A stretch of 51,467 bases of DNA from the NCBI GenBank assembly GCA_036660495.1, contig JAVXAN010000001.1, positions 1-51,467 on the forward strand, read 5' to 3'. Position numbers and translations under genes: made by a program. This stretch comes from JAVXAN01 sp036660495. Lineage in GTDB: Bacteria > Bacillota_I > Bacilli_A > RF39 > UBA660. Positions 15,783 to 23,954 of this stretch are shown in pieces. The number at the start of each line of letters is the position of its first letter. The stretch's first letter is position 1. Under the pieces are notes generated by a model. The model made no database searches. It was not told the origin of the DNA and worked only from the letters and a program-made list of their open reading frames with translations.

Positions 15783-16535
15783 ATGTTAATTGATACGCAT
15801 TGTCATGTTCTATCATTGGAGTACAAAGATATTGATGTGATAATCGAAAAAATTCGTTTATCAAAAGTAGATAAAATTATTATTAATGGTTATGACTTAA
15901 AAAGTAGTATTGAAGCAGTAGAGCTTGCTAATAAGCACGCTTTTATTTATGCTGCAGTTGGTATTGGCCCTGAAAATGTAACTGATGCTTCTAATCAAGA
16001 TATTATCGAAATAGCTTCTTTAGCTAAAAATAAAAAAGTTGTAGCAATTGGTGAAATTGGCTTAGATTATTACTGGACAAAAGAAAATACTGATAAGCAG
16101 AAAGAAGTTTTTAATAAAATGCTTCAGATTGCTATTGATTTTGAATTGCCAGTTATTATTCATAATAGAAATGCTACAAAAGATGTTTATGAAATGGTAA
16201 AAAAAAGTAGGGTAACGGGAGTGCTACACTGTTTTAGTGGAAGTATTGAAAGTGCTAATGATTTTATAAAAATAGGCTTTTTAATAGGAATAGGTGGCAT
16301 TGTAACTTTTAAGAATGCTAAAAAGCTAAAAGAAGTAATAGAAAACGTTGATATTAGTAATTTGGTTTTGGAAACAGATAGTCCCTATTTAACACCAGAA
16401 CCATATCGAGGAACGAAAAACAGTCCTGTATACATAGAATTTATAGCAAATGAAATTGCTAATATAAAACAGCTTTCAAAAGAAAAGGTTATTTCTATAA
16501 CTGGGTCTAATGCATGTCATAAATTTGACTTATAG
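15783..16535 (+). CDS. tatD: TatD family metal-dependent hydrolase
   Basis: TatD-type 3'-5' DNase/RNase of the amidohydrolase fold. The metal ligands are visible: DTHCH (residues 4-8), GEIGLDYYW (about 90-98), PVIIHNR (about 124-130), LHCFSG (about 149-154) and LETDSPYLTPEPYRG near the C-terminus. 250 residues, standard. ATG at 15783 with GGGTGAT just upstream; an in-frame ATG 12 bases earlier overlaps the terminator and RBS. Corresponds to B. subtilis yabD by position. Confidence 0.95.
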   Translation: MLIDTHCHVLSLEYKDIDVIIEKIRLSKVDKIIINGYDLKSSIEAVELANKHAFIYAAVGIGPENVTDASNQDIIEIASLAKNKKVVAIGEIGLDYYWTKENTDKQKEVFNKMLQIAIDFELPVIIHNRNATKDVYEMVKKSRVTGVLHCFSGSIESANDFIKIGFLIGIGGIVTFKNAKKLKEVIENVDISNLVLETDSPYLTPEPYRGTKNSPVYIEFIANEIANIKQLSKEKVISITGSNACHKFDL

Positions 16536-16590
16536 CTCCTTTTATGTTAAAATTAATCACGAGTCCAAAAAAGAACTCAGAGGTGAAAAA

Positions 16591-17271
16591 GTGAAACATT
16601 TAAAAGGGAAACTTAAAAAAGCGTTAGTAATATGCATAGTTGCATTATTAGCATTAATTGGTTTTTCACAAGCAGGAATTTTATTTTCTGAAAATGGTAG
16701 AGATGTTATTACTATATCAACAACGAAGAAAATATTTGATCCAAATAAATTTGTGGCATCTATGGCTACAGTAGCAACATCAAAAGAAACTACAACGCTT
16801 CCAATTACAACAGTTCCTGTTACAACGACACAAAAGGTAACTAAAATAGTTACTACAACCAAAGATACTAAGTTAGTGTTTGAAGGAAAAACGGTTACTG
16901 AAATAGGAAGTACACTTGATAAGTCTTTATCTGGAGTGCTAAAAGGTAAAGGAAGTGCGTATGCACAGCTATCTTTAGAAAAAGGAATGGATCCATATTT
17001 AGTAGCAGCTATTTCTGTACATGAAACTGGAAATGGAAGTAGTTCTCTTGCTAAAAATAAGTATAATTTAGGCGGAATTAAGTGCTCATCTAATCGATAT
17101 TGTTCTTATGAATCGATAGAAGATGGTATTAGTAGTTACGTTAATTTGATTTATAATAATTATTTTTCAAAAGGACTAACAACGATAGAATTAATGGCAA
17201 ATAAATATGCTGCATCGCCAGCTTGGCCATCAACGGTAAATGATTGGTATAATTCATTAAAAAACAAATAA
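16591..17271 (+). CDS. Secreted glucosaminidase-like cell-wall hydrolase
   Basis: 226-residue exported protein. An N-terminal lysine-rich stretch and hydrophobic segment (about residues 9-27) form a signal peptide or anchor. A Thr-rich linker (about 60-90) leads to a lysozyme-fold glucosaminidase domain (about 110-226) with the likely catalytic Glu in SVHETGNGSS and the typical NKYNLGGIKC. It should cut peptidoglycan glycan strands. The start is GTG at 16591 after AGAGGTGA. It occupies the place of B. subtilis yabE, another wall-active protein, but is a different domain type. rnmV, which follows yabE there, is absent here. Confidence 0.85.
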   Translation: MKHLKGKLKKALVICIVALLALIGFSQAGILFSENGRDVITISTTKKIFDPNKFVASMATVATSKETTTLPITTVPVTTTQKVTKIVTTTKDTKLVFEGKTVTEIGSTLDKSLSGVLKGKGSAYAQLSLEKGMDPYLVAAISVHETGNGSSSLAKNKYNLGGIKCSSNRYCSYESIEDGISSYVNLIYNNYFSKGLTTIELMANKYAASPAWPSTVNDWYNSLKNK

Positions 17272-17287
17272 ATTTATTTGTTTTTTT
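17259..17287 (+). terminator. Terminator after the glucosaminidase gene
   Basis: Long AT palindrome built on AACAAATAAATTTATTTGTT followed by seven T; the stop codon lies inside the stem. Confidence 0.75.
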
Positions 17288-17304
17288 AAATAGGAGGTTT
17301 TAAC

Positions 17305-18126
17305 TTGAATGCAAGGGAAATATTGGAGAATAATAAGTTTATATTTAAAAAAAAATATGGTCAAAATTTTTTGTTAGATAATAACATATTAAATAATATT
17401 GTAGAAGTATCAGGAGTATCAAAAGATACGCTTGTTATTGAAATAGGTGTTGGAGCGGGTGCTTTAACTAAAAAATTATCCGAAAAATCAAAAGATGTGT
17501 TAGGGTATGAAATTGATAAAACTTTAAAAGAACCTTTAAAGCAAATACTTTCTAAATATGATAATATTAAGGTTATATTTGATGACTTTTTAAAAAGGAA
17601 CTTAAATTCTGATTTAGAAAATTATAAAAGTGATGAAATAATTGTTGTTGCAAATTTACCATACTATATAACAACGCCAATAATAACTAAGTTTATTACA
17701 GAAAAAATTAATGTTAAAAGAATTGTCGTGATGGTTCAAAACGAAGTGGCTGATAGGTTTTCAGCACAACCAGGCACAAAAAATTATAACTCACTAACTA
17801 TATTTTTAAATTATTATTTTGATATAAAAAAAGCTTTTTTTGTAAGTAGAAACGTTTTTTTTCCAAAGCCAAACGTTGATAGTGCAATTGTTATATTTGA
17901 TAAAAAACAAAATAAAATAAAGGTTGACAATGAAGAGTTTTTCTTTAAACTTGTTAAAGATGCTTTCAAACAAAAAAGAAAAACCCTAAAAAACAATTTA
18001 AATCAGTATGATTTACGTAAGTTAGAAGAGGTATTACATAAATTTAATAAAACGCTTCAATCAAGAGCGGAGTCTTTATCAATAGAAGAATTTATATTAA
18101 TATCAAACGATATGAATAAACGTTAG
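17305..18126 (+). CDS. ksgA: 16S rRNA dimethyladenosine transferase
   Basis: RsmA dimethylates A1518 and A1519 of 16S rRNA during 30S assembly. Motifs: KYGQNFLLDNNILNNIV (about residues 13-29), SAM site VIEIGVGAGALTKKL (about 45-59) and the catalytic NLPYYITTP (about 117-125). 273 residues. The start is TTG with a strong TAGGAGG eight bases upstream; the product begins MNAREILENN, and no ATG occurs nearby. Only moderate drift from Bacillus. It is flanked by terminators on both sides, so it is a single-gene unit. Confidence 0.96.
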   Translation: MNAREILENNKFIFKKKYGQNFLLDNNILNNIVEVSGVSKDTLVIEIGVGAGALTKKLSEKSKDVLGYEIDKTLKEPLKQILSKYDNIKVIFDDFLKRNLNSDLENYKSDEIIVVANLPYYITTPIITKFITEKINVKRIVVMVQNEVADRFSAQPGTKNYNSLTIFLNYYFDIKKAFFVSRNVFFPKPNVDSAIVIFDKKQNKIKVDNEEFFFKLVKDAFKQKRKTLKNNLNQYDLRKLEEVLHKFNKTLQSRAESLSIEEFILISNDMNKR

Positions 18127-18145
18127 TAATGTTTATTCTTTTTTT
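18114..18145 (+). terminator. ksgA terminator
   Basis: GAATAAAC (18114-18121) pairs with GTTTATTC (18131-18138), then seven T. The stop codon lies in the loop. Confidence 0.85.
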
Positions 18146-18171
18146 ATCATATAATTATTTAGGTGATGAAA

Positions 18172-18918
18172 ATGTTGAAAACCGGAGATTTGGTTACTAG
18201 AAATTCGCATAACAATGATGTTGTTTTTAAAATTGTAAGAATCATTGATAACATTGCTTATTTATCAGGCGTAAATGTTAGGCTTTGTGCAGATAGTATT
18301 ATTGATGATTTAACATTAATTGAAGAAGATCGTAAGATAGATGATAATGATTTTTATGCGAAGATCACTAATATTCGTTGTTTTGAAAGAAGTGAGTTTT
18401 TTTATATTCCTGGAAAAATATTACATATAGATGGTGATAGGGAATACTTAAATAGATGTTTAGAATTTTATAAAAAAGCTAATGTATTAGCGTTTGGAGT
18501 TTATTCTCCTGAAAATCAAATGGCCGAAAATATTGAAAAGTATTTATATGATATTAATCCTGATATTGTGGTAATAACAGGGCATGATTCCAGTACTAAA
18601 AAAAACTCTAAATATTTTTCGGACGCAGTAAAAATATGCCGTAAATATCAAAAGGATTATGATAAATTAATAATAATTTCAGGGGCTTGTCAGTCTGAGT
18701 ATGAAAAATTAATAAAAGCTGGATCAAATTTTGCCTCAAGTCCTAAAAAAATAAACATTCATGCTTTAGATCCAGCAATTATTGCCTTATCACTTAGTTT
18801 AACGGATAAAAATGATGATGTTGATTTATTTAATTTGTTATCAAAAACAAGCTGTGGAAAAGATGGCTTTGGTGGAGTTAATACAAAAGGAGTTATGACA
18901 ACTGGTTATCCTAGATAG
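18172..18918 (+). CDS. yabG: Sporulation-specific protease YabG
   Basis: YabG is a cysteine protease of the mother cell that processes spore coat proteins. Conserved blocks are obvious: PGKILHIDGDREYLNRCL (about residues 85-102), PDIVVITGHDSS, IIISGACQSEYEKLIKAGSNFASSP and INIHALDPAIIA, and the end GFGGVNTKGVMTTGYPR. 248 residues against about 290 in B. subtilis. ATG 18172 is six bases after AGGTG; two upstream in-frame codons overlap the RBS. It precedes veg as in Bacillus. No protease other than this family shows these motifs. Confidence 0.95.
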   Translation: MLKTGDLVTRNSHNNDVVFKIVRIIDNIAYLSGVNVRLCADSIIDDLTLIEEDRKIDDNDFYAKITNIRCFERSEFFYIPGKILHIDGDREYLNRCLEFYKKANVLAFGVYSPENQMAENIEKYLYDINPDIVVITGHDSSTKKNSKYFSDAVKICRKYQKDYDKLIIISGACQSEYEKLIKAGSNFASSPKKINIHALDPAIIALSLSLTDKNDDVDLFNLLSKTSCGKDGFGGVNTKGVMTTGYPR

Positions 18919-18928
18919 GAGGAATACC

Positions 18929-19132
18929 GTGGATAGAATAAGATTAAAAGTTGCTAGTTTGAAAGGTAAAAAGATTAAAATAATTATTGATGTTGGTCGA
19001 AATAAAATAGAAGAATATGATGGCTTTGTTTTAGATACATATAAGCACATATGGACTTTTAAAACTGATACTGACATAAAAAGTTTTGCTTATAAGGATA
19101 TCCTCATAAATTCAGTTGTGTTACAAGTCTAA
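18929..19132 (+). CDS. veg: Veg family protein
   Basis: 67 residues matching the Veg (DUF1021) fold: KGKKIKIIIDVGRNKIEEYDGFVLDTYKHIWTF corresponds to the Bacillus GxRxKxxExxGxLxETYPxxFxV pattern, then FAYKDILINSVVL to the usual SYSDIxTxTVEL. GTG start with GGAGGAA five to six bases upstream. In B. subtilis Veg affects biofilm matrix genes and is very highly transcribed; the molecular role is unclear. Shorter C-terminus than Bacillus (86 residues). The stop is inside its terminator. Confidence 0.88.
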   Translation: MDRIRLKVASLKGKKIKIIIDVGRNKIEEYDGFVLDTYKHIWTFKTDTDIKSFAYKDILINSVVLQV

Positions 19133-19148
19133 TTAATTAGACTTTTTT
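19125..19148 (+). terminator. veg terminator
   Basis: AAGTCTAATTAATTAGACTT is a perfect 20-bp palindrome (19125-19144) ending in a T run; contains the veg stop codon. Confidence 0.85.
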
Positions 19149-19158
19149 GTCATGTTTG

Positions 19159-19187
19159 TTGACTTTTACCTCTATTTATAGTTTAAT
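19159..19187 (+). promoter_or_regulatory. Promoter of the surface-protein operon
   Basis: TTGACT (19159-19164) and TTTAAT (19182-19187) separated by 17 bases, just after the veg terminator. Predicted start near 19194, leaving a ~30-nt leader with GGAGG. Confidence 0.6.
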
Positions 19188-19223
19188 TAAGATATATCAA
19201 ATACTAAAATGGAGGCAGAATGT

Positions 19224-22200
19224 ATGTTAAAAAAAATAAAACAAATTTTGCAAAAAACAGAAGATTTTTTGTCTATAGCAAAAATCAGAATTTTTAATTT
19301 TGTTCAAGAACATAAATATGTTTCCATAGGAATTATTACTTTTTTTATTTCCATAATTATTGCAATCGTTGTTTTTGCAGCAGATAATAAGTTTAATAAA
19401 GGTGATGTAGAGAAGATAAAAATTGTAGCAGCTGGTGCGCTTGAAGGAACGGTTAAAAGTTTTAGCGAATTTGAGTTTTCTATTGATTATACTCCAAAAG
19501 TAGTTGCTACAAAAGATGAAAATCAAACAGTTGTATTTATAGATGAGGTGGTTATAGAAGCAAATCTAGGTTCTAATAAAGAAACCGCAGTATGGAATGT
19601 TGGAAACGAAAATGCTGAGTATAAAATTAGTGATGATGGACAAAAGATAACAGCTAAAATAATTAACGTTATTTCTGACAATGTTCAAAACCAAATTTTA
19701 AATTTAAAGGTTTTAAATGGGGAGAACGGTACGGTATTGAAACCTACAATAACCATTAAAATAGGTTCGGCAGGTGATACAAAAGTAATATCTCCTGAGT
19801 TGATTCCGTCAACTAGCATAGTTAGTACTAATGTTGATAATTCGGAGCTTAGAATAAAATTAGTAAATGGTAATTCTTATAATAAAACTGGCTTTACTGG
19901 GAGATACGTACCTTTTGGTATCTTAGTTGGATTTGAAAATCAAAAAGGTGACGTGGATCTGAATGGGAAACTAGAAAAAAATGACGTTCAATTAATTATA
20001 AAACATGAAGCACAGTTAATAACGTTAACTGCTGAACAACAAAAAATAGCAGATTTAACTGGAGACGGAAAAGTAACTTCAGCAGATGCTATAAAGTTAT
20101 TGAGATATATTACATACCCTAATGAAAATGATATTAATTTAGAGGGTATGTACTTCAATTTAAAAAACTTAGATTTAATAATGGAAATGAATCAAAAAGA
20201 AGAAGGTGTAAATACTTATTATCCAATTGAATTGTCAGATAATGAAACGGATTATGGATTATATAAAACTTCAATGGATTTATTTGATAAGATGCCAAAC
20301 TCAACTATGTATTTATTTGATAACATAACTAACACGAGTGTACTTCAAAAAGATTTTGTGTATGATTCGGGGGAGGTTAGTAAGTTACAAATAGCCTCAC
20401 CTTCTGGAGAAGTAATAAAAAATAGTTCATCTAGTTTTTCTCTATTAGGAGGAAATAAACAAACGTTAACTGTTGGTAATTCTTATAAAGAAATGGGTGT
20501 TTCTTTTGACGGGATAAATAGTGTTTCTTGTATAGCTGCAAATAATTGCACTACTACTTATACTCTAAATGAAAAAAAGGTTGATAGCATTGCTTCTAAT
20601 GCCGAAGCAATTTATAAAATAACTTATGAATATGTTAATCCAGAAACTAAGGAAATTTCAAAAGTTATTAGAATTGTTACGTATGTAAATAAAAAAGAAG
20701 TTACCTTAGCAGGAAAAAAATATAGCATGGCTGGTCATGAAAATCTTTATCTTTTAAAAAACGAAAAATATATAGAGTCTGGTGTTTTAAGAGATGGTGT
20801 TAAGTTTAATGGTGAATCTGGAATTACTTATACTACTACAATAAAAGATTTTAAAAATGTAGAAACAACAGTAATTGATACAAGTAAATCTGGAAAGTAT
20901 ACTGTTACTTATACTTTGAAAAAACAAGTTTGTGTACCCCCTACTGTTTGTGCTACACCACCATGTGCAAATACTTGTAATGATGAAGTGATTACCTTAA
21001 CTAGAAACGTAATAATAACTGACCCTATTGCTACTCCTGTTTTGGAAGCAAACGACATTTATATTGCATATAAAAATCCTGGAGGTTTTGATAATAACAA
21101 AGCGCCTTTTATTATAAATGGTAATGAGAGTGCTACATGTGAAACGCCAGGTAATACTTATAATTGTAATAGTAAATTAGAAGGTTTTTCAACTAACAAG
21201 GCTGGAACATATAGAACAGTGTATACGGTAACTAGTATGGATACTGGTTTTTCATCAACGGTATCAAGAAATATAAACGTAGTTCTTAAATATAAAATGA
21301 TTATAAGCAATATAAAAACCGATGGTTCTTTTTATAGGTCGGATTGCTTTTTAGCTATTGGTTCTTATTTTGTAACAGCAAAATCAGAAAGAACAAATAA
21401 TTTTATGGGAAATTATAATTTAAAACTAGATGTTAATAGTGTAGTTAACGAAAGCGCTTTAAATTATTATTTTGATGAAGGAAAAAAATCTTCAAATTTA
21501 GCATTATACAAAAAAGAAAATAGTTCTTTAACTGAGATGAAAGAATCAGAAGCTATATCGTATGGTGAAACGGTAGTTTTAAAATCAACATTTAAATATT
21601 CTAAAAGCGGAGATAAAAAGCTAAATAAAGTAACTACAACTATAAACATACCTAATAAACAGTTTAATCTTTTAAGCTATTATAGTGATGAAGCAAAATC
21701 AGAATATTATTTAACTGTTAATGATAAAGCAAAAACTATTGAAGATGGTAATATAAAGTATTTTTATGAAGGAAATGCTCAAGGTGTATCATATATTGAC
21801 CTTCCAAAAGATGCTATTATAACAAATGTTGAATATACGCTAAAAGATGTAAAACCAGGAAGCGATATTGATTTTAGGTTAAAATTAAAAACCATTTCGG
21901 CAAATAGTGAAACCGAAGTTACCTTAAATTCAAGATCTACGTGGGAATGTGATTATCAAAATGGATATGTTCCAATCATAACTGAAGTAACTGTTAATTC
22001 AAAAAAAGCTTTAATAACAGCTTTCAAGGCTAGAACAAACTTAACTATTAATGAAAGTAGTGCTAATGCATTTATTGATTCTACAAAAAGTCAAAAGATT
22101 CATTTGGCGGTATACCCAACAGTAACATCACCGGGATTATTTGTTCAAACTAACCTTGTTGGATCATTAAATACAGTTGATATAAGTGTGGAGTTACCAG

Positions 22201-23954
22201 ACGGAATACATTATATGTATAATGAAGAATACATATTACCAGTTTCAACATCAGTTAAAGATGGCAAGACTATGTTACAATATAGATTATATAATCAAAC
22301 TTTTAATAACTGGATGGATATTATTGATATAGATGTTAGAATTGATATAAACGTAAAAAATGGTAGTAAATTACCAATAGTTTCAACAATTCAAGCAACA
22401 ACGTCAAATGGTACTACTGATGCATCAACTGATAGTGCAAGAAAATTAACTAAGCAAATAACTTATACGAATAGTGAAGAAGTTGTGTATGCTCAGTTTC
22501 CTTCATCAAGTAGTATTAATAAAAACGGATCGTTTAACATTATTACAGATTTGTATAATTCAACTGAAAACGTAAAAACAAACTTGGAATTAGTAACAGT
22601 TCTTCCTTATAATGGCTTAGGCGATAAACCGTTATACACTGGAAGTTACGAAATAACATTACCAACTGATATAACGAGTGTTGTTTGTACTAGTGATTTA
22701 TCATCACTTGTTCAAAACACTAATAATTTAACTACACCCGAAAAGATAAATTGGGTAAGTTGCGAGCAATTTAAAGCAAAAAATGGTAAGTATGTTGGTT
22801 TAACGGCCTATAAATTTATATTTAATAGTTTAAATGCGTCTGAAACAAAAGAAATTGTTACAAATATTAATACAATTGGAAACACTCCTGCTGATAAGTA
22901 TGAATTTAATTCGTTTTTAGTTGTTGATAACAAGGTGAAAACAATAACTCCAACTACTGTATCTGTTGTAAGCAAAAGAATAACTGGTACGATTTGGGAA
23001 GACTTTGATTCAAATGGTTTAATGGAAAAATCTGAAAAGAAAATAGAAGGTATAACACTTGAATTATATAATGATTTAGATGAATTAAAAGATACTACTA
23101 CTTCAGATAATAAAGGAAAATACATGTTTTCTAGTTTGGAACCTGGTAAGTATTATGTGATTGCTAAATTTCCAGAAGAAAAATATTCTTTAACTGTACC
23201 GTCAACTGGATATGATGTTTCAATTAATTCATCATTTACTCCTGTTATTATTCCAGAAGAAAACCCAACACCACCAATAATACCACCAACCACATCTCCG
23301 GCTGTGCCACCAAAAGTAATAATTACTACACCATCTAAAACAACTACAACCACCCCATCAAAAGAAGAAACTCCAGAAGAAACAATTCCTGAAAAAGTAA
23401 ATAAATATGCGGCACGTTCTAAAGAAATTATAATAGTAAATGAAACCAAAAAAATAGGTAATATTAATTTAGGCTTAACGCTAAAGAAGAACTATGCGGT
23501 AAAGTTAAACTTATATGTTACAAAGTCTATTTCAACTAATAAATTAGGAGTTTCAGAAATTAAAGAACATGGTAATGTTAAACTTGCTAAGCATAATGTT
23601 AGGGATTTAGATACGGTTTCAATAAAGGTAGTGTATTCATTAGAAATAGAAAACATAAAATACCATCCTGGATATATTTTATCAGTAAAAGAATACGTAC
23701 CAGATGGTATGAGTTTTAATCCGAATTATGAGGAAAATAAAGGCTGGGTTCAGGTTTCAGAAGGAATAATTGAAAACAGAACTCTTGCTAATGAATTAAT
23801 CAATGGGGGCGAGAAAAAATATTTAACAATTGCCTTTGATGTATCAAGAAAAGAAGCGGGGTTGTTTATAAATAATGCATTAATAGATGATGAAGACCTT
23901 CAAATATTAATTGTTGGTTCAACTGAAGAAGAAGCAGGTGATATAAATGAATAA
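19224..23954 (+). CDS. Large surface protein with dockerin-like, Ig-like and SdrD B-like domains
   Basis: 1576 residues, exported. A basic N-terminus and one hydrophobic segment (about residues 33-53, ending VVFAADN) act as signal peptide or anchor. Residues ~241-298 form a dockerin-like module with two calcium loops, DVDLNGKLEKND and DLTGDGKVTSAD. From ~415 to ~690 come three Ig-like repeats, each with a cysteine cluster (CIAANNC; a four-Cys loop near 569-586; CETPGNTYNC). A long beta-rich region follows, then an SdrD B-like domain at ~1250-1327 (GTIWEDFDSNGLMEKSE), a Pro/Thr linker at ~1342-1390, and a final beta domain. No C-terminal anchor is seen. GGAGG precedes ATG 19224. The end overlaps the next gene by eight bases. 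Likely adhesion or a scaffold; partner unknown. Confidence 0.82.
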   Translation: MLKKIKQILQKTEDFLSIAKIRIFNFVQEHKYVSIGIITFFISIIIAIVVFAADNKFNKGDVEKIKIVAAGALEGTVKSFSEFEFSIDYTPKVVATKDENQTVVFIDEVVIEANLGSNKETAVWNVGNENAEYKISDDGQKITAKIINVISDNVQNQILNLKVLNGENGTVLKPTITIKIGSAGDTKVISPELIPSTSIVSTNVDNSELRIKLVNGNSYNKTGFTGRYVPFGILVGFENQKGDVDLNGKLEKNDVQLIIKHEAQLITLTAEQQKIADLTGDGKVTSADAIKLLRYITYPNENDINLEGMYFNLKNLDLIMEMNQKEEGVNTYYPIELSDNETDYGLYKTSMDLFDKMPNSTMYLFDNITNTSVLQKDFVYDSGEVSKLQIASPSGEVIKNSSSSFSLLGGNKQTLTVGNSYKEMGVSFDGINSVSCIAANNCTTTYTLNEKKVDSIASNAEAIYKITYEYVNPETKEISKVIRIVTYVNKKEVTLAGKKYSMAGHENLYLLKNEKYIESGVLRDGVKFNGESGITYTTTIKDFKNVETTVIDTSKSGKYTVTYTLKKQVCVPPTVCATPPCANTCNDEVITLTRNVIITDPIATPVLEANDIYIAYKNPGGFDNNKAPFIINGNESATCETPGNTYNCNSKLEGFSTNKAGTYRTVYTVTSMDTGFSSTVSRNINVVLKYKMIISNIKTDGSFYRSDCFLAIGSYFVTAKSERTNNFMGNYNLKLDVNSVVNESALNYYFDEGKKSSNLALYKKENSSLTEMKESEAISYGETVVLKSTFKYSKSGDKKLNKVTTTINIPNKQFNLLSYYSDEAKSEYYLTVNDKAKTIEDGNIKYFYEGNAQGVSYIDLPKDAIITNVEYTLKDVKPGSDIDFRLKLKTISANSETEVTLNSRSTWECDYQNGYVPIITEVTVNSKKALITAFKARTNLTINESSANAFIDSTKSQKIHLAVYPTVTSPGLFVQTNLVGSLNTVDISVELPDGIHYMYNEEYILPVSTSVKDGKTMLQYRLYNQTFNNWMDIIDIDVRIDINVKNGSKLPIVSTIQATTSNGTTDASTDSARKLTKQITYTNSEEVVYAQFPSSSSINKNGSFNIITDLYNSTENVKTNLELVTVLPYNGLGDKPLYTGSYEITLPTDITSVVCTSDLSSLVQNTNNLTTPEKINWVSCEQFKAKNGKYVGLTAYKFIFNSLNASETKEIVTNINTIGNTPADKYEFNSFLVVDNKVKTITPTTVSVVSKRITGTIWEDFDSNGLMEKSEKKIEGITLELYNDLDELKDTTTSDNKGKYMFSSLEPGKYYVIAKFPEEKYSLTVPSTGYDVSINSSFTPVIIPEENPTPPIIPPTTSPAVPPKVIITTPSKTTTTTPSKEETPEETIPEKVNKYAARSKEIIIVNETKKIGNINLGLTLKKNYAVKLNLYVTKSISTNKLGVSEIKEHGNVKLAKHNVRDLDTVSIKVVYSLEIENIKYHPGYILSVKEYVPDGMSFNPNYEENKGWVQVSEGIIENRTLANELINGGEKKYLTIAFDVSRKEAGLFINNALIDDEDLQILIVGSTEEEAGDINE

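Noticed and set aside
22808..23449. Antisense frames within the large surface gene, and similar antisense frames in rpoE (48241-48526) and yabB (10265-10603).
   Set aside because: They mirror low-complexity or biased codons on the plus strand, lack ribosome-binding sites and match no family.
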